8,936 nucleotides of DNA from Candidatus Delongbacteria bacterium (GTDB taxonomy: Bacteria; CAIWAD01; BS150m-G50), in NCBI GenBank assembly GCA_016784425.1, contig JADHUQ010000094.1:1-8936 (forward strand), given 5' to 3'. This document shows, piece after piece, positions 6,007 through 8,936 of this stretch (its first letter is position 1; each line of letters starts with the position of its first letter). A model generated the notes under the pieces. That model was not told the DNA's origin and did not search any database. It was given only the letters and a program-made list of their open reading frames with translations. The translations under genes and the position numbers were made by a program.

Positions 6007-6933
6007 GTGAAGATTTTCGCAGGAGATTCCAATCCCGGACTGGCAACCAGCATCGCCAACAGGCTTGGTCTTGAGCTTGGTGATGTGCGCCTGAAACGCT
6101 TCTCTGACGGTGAGATGGCAGTGAAGTATCGAGACAACATTCGGGGTAGTGATCTTTTCATCATCCAGTCAACCAGCCCGCCTGCGGATAATATTCTGCA
6201 GCTGTTACTGATGCTGGATGCCGCCCGTCGCTCCTCGGCCAGGCGAATCACAGCTGTGTTGCCTTATTTCGGCTATGCCCGTCAGGACCGCAAGGACCAG
6301 CCCCGGGTGGCGATTGGGGCCAAACTGGTGGCGGACCTGTTGGTCTCAGCCGGTGCTGACCGTGTACTGACCATGGATCTGCACGCTGCCCAGATCCAGG
6401 GGTTCTTTAATATTCCGTTCGATCACATTTATGCCTCGACGGTGTTCATTCCATACTGGATGTCGCGGGATCGGGTGGATCTTACCGTACTGGCGCCCGA
6501 TATCGGCAGTATAAAAATGGCACGCGCATATGCACAGCGTCTAGACGCCGGACTGGCAGTGATCGACAAGCGGCGACCCGAACCGAACAGCTCCGAGGTG
6601 ATGAACCTGATCGGTGAAGTGGAAAATCGCAATGTGTTGATTCTGGACGATATGGTGGATACTGCCGGAACCATCTCCCTGGCCGCCAAGACAGTGCTGG
6701 AACGGGGGGCGACAACTGTGCGTTGCGCCTGTACCCACCCGGTTCTCTCCGGACCTGCCCTGAGCAGGATCGCAGAGTCCGGTATCAACGAGTTTACCAT
6801 AACCGATACCCTGCCACTGCGGGATGAGGTTGATTCAGATATGTTCAAAGTACTTACGGTGGCGGGTGTATTCGCAGAAGCGATCAAGCGTATCCATGAG
6901 GAGAAATCACTCAGTTCGCTTTTTGTTGAGTAA
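6007..6933 (+). CDS. prs: Ribose-phosphate pyrophosphokinase (PRPP synthetase)
   Basis: Prs transfers pyrophosphate from ATP to ribose 5-phosphate, making PRPP for purine, pyrimidine, NAD, histidine and tryptophan synthesis in the cytosol. The 308-residue protein is a normal-length class I enzyme. Motifs in order: KIFAGDSNPGLA at the N-terminus, RFSDGEM, GSDLFIIQST, the catalytic flexible-loop region YFGYARQDRK, LTMDLHAAQIQGFF (H126, a Mg-ATP-binding histidine) and the PRPP loop ILDDMVDTAGTI (D214, D215, T219). Start GTG 6007 gives the family-typical N-terminus and has GGAG (5998-6001) 5 nt upstream. The gene heads a tight group with rplY, pth and hppA. No strong promoter was recognised in the preceding spacer; a TAATAAT at 5987-5993 is the best -10 candidate but has no clear -35. 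Confidence 0.97.
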   Translation: MKIFAGDSNPGLATSIANRLGLELGDVRLKRFSDGEMAVKYRDNIRGSDLFIIQSTSPPADNILQLLLMLDAARRSSARRITAVLPYFGYARQDRKDQPRVAIGAKLVADLLVSAGADRVLTMDLHAAQIQGFFNIPFDHIYASTVFIPYWMSRDRVDLTVLAPDIGSIKMARAYAQRLDAGLAVIDKRRPEPNSSEVMNLIGEVENRNVLILDDMVDTAGTISLAAKTVLERGATTVRCACTHPVLSGPALSRIAESGINEFTITDTLPLRDEVDSDMFKVLTVAGVFAEAIKRIHEEKSLSSLFVE

Positions 6934-6955
6934 AGAACAGGAAAGGAAAATAGAA

Positions 6956-7513
6956 ATGGCTAAGACACTCGAGTTAAAGGTTGAAACCCGGACAGCGGTT
7001 GGTAAGGAAGCTGCCCATGCCATCCGCCACACCGGCGCGATTCCCGGTATTTATTACGGTTACAACAAAGAGTCGGTCAAATTCACGGTAGATCGTCGTG
7101 AGCTGGAGACTACCCTGCGACAACGTCCCCGTATTGTTCACCTGTTTACCCAGGATGCGGATCTGGGTGAGTGCGTGGTGCGCGAACTGCAGAAAGACCC
7201 GGTCAGCGATGAGCTGCAGCATGTCGATTTCCTGGCTCTGCATCCCAAGTTGAAGGTCAGCATCACCGTACCGCTTGAATTCAGCGGTGTACCCGCCTGT
7301 CTCAAACTCGGTGGTAAGATGAATGTGATGCATCACAGGTTGCGGATCCGTTGTCTGCCTGAGTATCTTCCCGATGCCCTTACCCTTGATGTTAGCGCTA
7401 TGGAAGCCGATTCCGCCATCCTGGTCCGCGATCTCGACTTCAAGAATATCGAGGTGCGGGAACCGAGCGATGCCACCATCGTCCGTATCTCGATGCCTAA
7501 GGCTGAAGAGTGA
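6956..7513 (+). CDS. rplY: 50S ribosomal protein L25, two-domain CTC/TL5 form
   Basis: L25 binds 5S rRNA in the large subunit; the longer CTC/TL5 form adds a second beta domain and in some bacteria is a general-stress protein. The 185-residue product, starting ATG 6956, has an N-terminal L25 domain (about 1-93: the conserved R-T-A-V-G-K-E-A and GAIPGIYYG stretches, then ELQKDPVSDELQHVDFLAL) and a C-terminal TL5-type domain (about 95-180: VSITVPLEFSGVPA, KLGGKMNVMHHRLRIRCLP, LTLDVSAMEADSAILVRDL). A strong AGGAAAGG (6939-6946) precedes ATG 6956; extending the frame further upstream would only run into the end of prs. It lies 22 nt after prs and 1 nt before pth, linking ribosome assembly to translation rescue. 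Confidence 0.96.
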   Translation: MAKTLELKVETRTAVGKEAAHAIRHTGAIPGIYYGYNKESVKFTVDRRELETTLRQRPRIVHLFTQDADLGECVVRELQKDPVSDELQHVDFLALHPKLKVSITVPLEFSGVPACLKLGGKMNVMHHRLRIRCLPEYLPDALTLDVSAMEADSAILVRDLDFKNIEVREPSDATIVRISMPKAEE

Positions 7514-7514
7514 T

Positions 7515-8090
7515 TTGAAACTGATCGTTGGTCTGGGCAATCCAGGTGTCAAATATCGATTCACCTGGCATAATCTGGGTTTCCTGGCGGTAGAGGAAGC
7601 TGCAGAGCGCATTGGTGCCGGTTGGAAGGCGGGCCGAGGGGAATTCCTAACCGCTGTCGGGCAGTACGCCGGTGATAAAATTGTTCTTATCAAACCTACC
7701 ACCTTCATGAACCACTCCGGCACTGCCTTCCGGCAAGCGGTGGACTTCTACCAGGTGGAATTGCAGGACAGCCTGGTGGTGTACGATGATATCGCCCTGC
7801 CCCTGGGAACCCTGCGTTTGCGGGCTTCCGGTTCGGCTGGCAACCACCATGGCATCGAGCATATTATTCTGCTCAGTGCCAGTGAGGAGATTCCCCGCCT
7901 CCGTATCGGTTTTGACCGTGGTTATCCTACCGATAACCTGAGTCACGCCGTATTGAGTATCATTCCCCGGGGAGAGATGTCGCTGGTGAAAGAGGCGATA
8001 AACAGATCAGCCGATGCGATGCTGCATTATCTGGAATTTGGACTTTTGGATTCGATGAGCAAATTCAACACGCGTCAACAGGGAGAATAG
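7515..8090 (+). CDS. pth: Peptidyl-tRNA hydrolase (bacterial Pth)
   Basis: Pth cleaves the ester bond of peptidyl-tRNA released from stalled ribosomes, recycling tRNA. Start TTG 7515 gives MKLIVGLGNPG, the family N-terminus; GAAGAG lies 4 nt upstream within the end of rplY, and the two genes are 1 nt apart. The 191-residue product has usual length. Catalytic positions are present: N9 (GLGNPG), H19 in TWHNLGF, N66 in KPTTFMNHSG, and D91 in YDDIALPLG. The loop usually written GGHNGL in this family reads GNHHGI here (109-114), so the conserved asparagine equivalent to E. coli N114 appears to be a histidine (H112); the neighbouring histidine H111 is kept. The C-terminal helical region looks complete. 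Function is confidently assigned despite this substitution. Confidence 0.95.
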   Translation: MKLIVGLGNPGVKYRFTWHNLGFLAVEEAAERIGAGWKAGRGEFLTAVGQYAGDKIVLIKPTTFMNHSGTAFRQAVDFYQVELQDSLVVYDDIALPLGTLRLRASGSAGNHHGIEHIILLSASEEIPRLRIGFDRGYPTDNLSHAVLSIIPRGEMSLVKEAINRSADAMLHYLEFGLLDSMSKFNTRQQGE

Positions 8091-8093
8091 AGC

Positions 8094-8936
8094 ATGGAAA
8101 CAGTTCTTTACACCGTCATCGGACTTGGCGTACTGTCACTGTTATTCGCCTGGTATCGCTCCACCTGGATTTTAAAACAGGATCCGGGCACTGAACGAAT
8201 GATCGAAATTGGTCGTGCCATCCGAGAAGGAGCCATGGCTTTTCTTTCCCGGGAATACAGAGTACTGGCCATCTTTGTCATCATTGTGGCGGCGTTGCTG
8301 GCTATCTTTTATCCCGGGGCTAATCGTGTTGTAGCTGTTTCTTTTGTTTTCGGGGCTGTCAGCTCCGCACTGGCCGGTTTCTTTGGCATGCGTGTAGCTA
8401 CCAACGCCAACACCCGCACCACCAACGCTGCCCGCAAATCGCTCAACGCCGCTCTCCAGGTCGCCTTCAACGGCGGTAGTGTGATGGGTCTCAGCGTGGT
8501 CGGCCTGGGTGTTTTCGGCCTGGCTCTGTTGTTTCTCATTTATACCCGGATCTGGGGTGTTGATGGTAACTCCATCGGTTCAATCGTCCTGCCTGTACTC
8601 TCCGGTTTCAGTATGGGTGCCAGTTCTATCGCCCTCTTTGCCCGTGTCGGCGGCGGTATTTATACCAAAGCGGCCGATGTCGGTGCCGACCTGGTCGGCA
8701 AGATTGAAGCGGGTATCCCGGAGGATGACCCCCGTAATCCAGCTACCATAGCGGATAATGTTGGTGACAATGTCGGTGATGTCGCCGGAATGGGTGCCGA
8801 CCTGTTTGAATCTTTTGTCGGCGCAATTGTCAGCGCCATGATTCTTGGCGCTGCGGCCACCATTGGTGGTAAGTTCAACATGAATCTGGTTATCCTGCCG
8901 CTGGTGCTGGCCGGTGTCGGCATCATTGCATCGGTG
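8094..8936 (+). CDS. hppA: Membrane-bound proton/sodium-pumping pyrophosphatase, N-terminal part (3' end outside window)
   Basis: HppA hydrolyses cytosolic pyrophosphate and uses the energy to pump H+ or Na+ across the inner membrane. The frame is open from ATG 8094 (GGGAG at 8081-8085) to the last base, giving 281 residues, well under half of the family's usual length of roughly 650-800. Several hydrophobic helices are visible (near residues 3-18, 55-72, 75-92, 130-155 and 160-182). The pyrophosphate-binding signature is intact: GGGIYTKAADVGADLVGK (186-203) with K192, D195 and D199, then GIPEDDPRNPATIADNVGD and DNVGDVAGMGADLFES with D221, D225 and D229. The residues that decide K+ dependence and much of the ion gate lie beyond the window, so the pumped ion cannot be assigned. 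It follows pth by 3 nt, suggesting the same operon as prs, whose product supplies pyrophosphate-releasing pathways. Confidence 0.97.
   Translation, partial: METVLYTVIGLGVLSLLFAWYRSTWILKQDPGTERMIEIGRAIREGAMAFLSREYRVLAIFVIIVAALLAIFYPGANRVVAVSFVFGAVSSALAGFFGMRVATNANTRTTNAARKSLNAALQVAFNGGSVMGLSVVGLGVFGLALLFLIYTRIWGVDGNSIGSIVLPVLSGFSMGASSIALFARVGGGIYTKAADVGADLVGKIEAGIPEDDPRNPATIADNVGDNVGDVAGMGADLFESFVGAIVSAMILGAAATIGGKFNMNLVILPLVLAGVGIIASV

Noticed and set aside
6974..7723. 249-codon minus-strand frame across rplY and pth
   Set aside because: It is antisense to two confidently identified genes, and its translation shows no domain I recognise.

Overview
The window is a compact stretch of chromosome from a diderm (two-membrane) bacterium. 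Nine protein genes and one tRNA all lie on the plus strand, and both ends cut through a gene (ftsK on the left, hppA on the right). The Gram-negative reading rests on a LolA-type periplasmic lipoprotein carrier and on a chain-length-determinant/tyrosine-kinase protein. The membrane pyrophosphatase, the two-domain CTC-type L25 and the frequent TTG/GTG starts fit an environmental lineage, possibly in or near the Fibrobacterota-Chlorobi-Bacteroidota or Marinimicrobia-like group. That placement is an inference of low confidence; no rRNA is present.

Region 1 (1-4692) is a tightly packed series: ftsK (C-terminal motor plus gamma domain), a lolA-like gene, a LPG-synthase/YbhN-type membrane protein, and a 751-residue Wzz-BY-kinase. 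Junctions are an 8-nt overlap, a 4-nt overlap and a 3-nt gap, so one transcript with translational coupling is likely. The theme is the cell envelope: chromosome clearance at the septum, lipoprotein transport, a probable lipid-handling membrane protein and polysaccharide chain-length/export control. The kinase ends in an extreme tyrosine cluster encoded by an imperfect TAC microsatellite, followed by a strongly basic tail.

Region 2 (4693-4796) is a 104-nt gap with two small Shine-Dalgarno/start/stop sets stacked ahead of ispE. One of them stops in an ATGA overlap with the ispE start.

Region 3 (4797-8936) is a housekeeping block: ispE (isoprenoid precursor kinase), tRNA-Gln(UUG), prs (PRPP synthetase), rplY/ctc (ribosomal protein L25), pth (peptidyl-tRNA hydrolase) and the start of hppA (membrane pyrophosphatase). 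The order ispE, tRNA-Gln, prs, rplY, pth is a recurrent bacterial neighbourhood, especially in gammaproteobacteria. The genes from prs to hppA are separated by 22, 1 and 3 nt. Prs consumes ATP and makes PRPP; HppA hydrolyses the pyrophosphate released by biosynthesis, including PRPP-dependent reactions and tRNA charging.

The 196-nt spacer between tRNA-Gln and prs is the most structured non-coding part. It has two tandem copies of a roughly 48-nt palindromic element, the second followed by a T-rich run, then a separate perfect 7-bp hairpin whose arm sequences recur in the tandem copies. No CRISPR array, insertion sequence, phage gene or defence system was seen. The window is mostly ordinary; the unusual points are the tyrosine-kinase tail, the structured tRNA-prs spacer and the small ORFs ahead of ispE.
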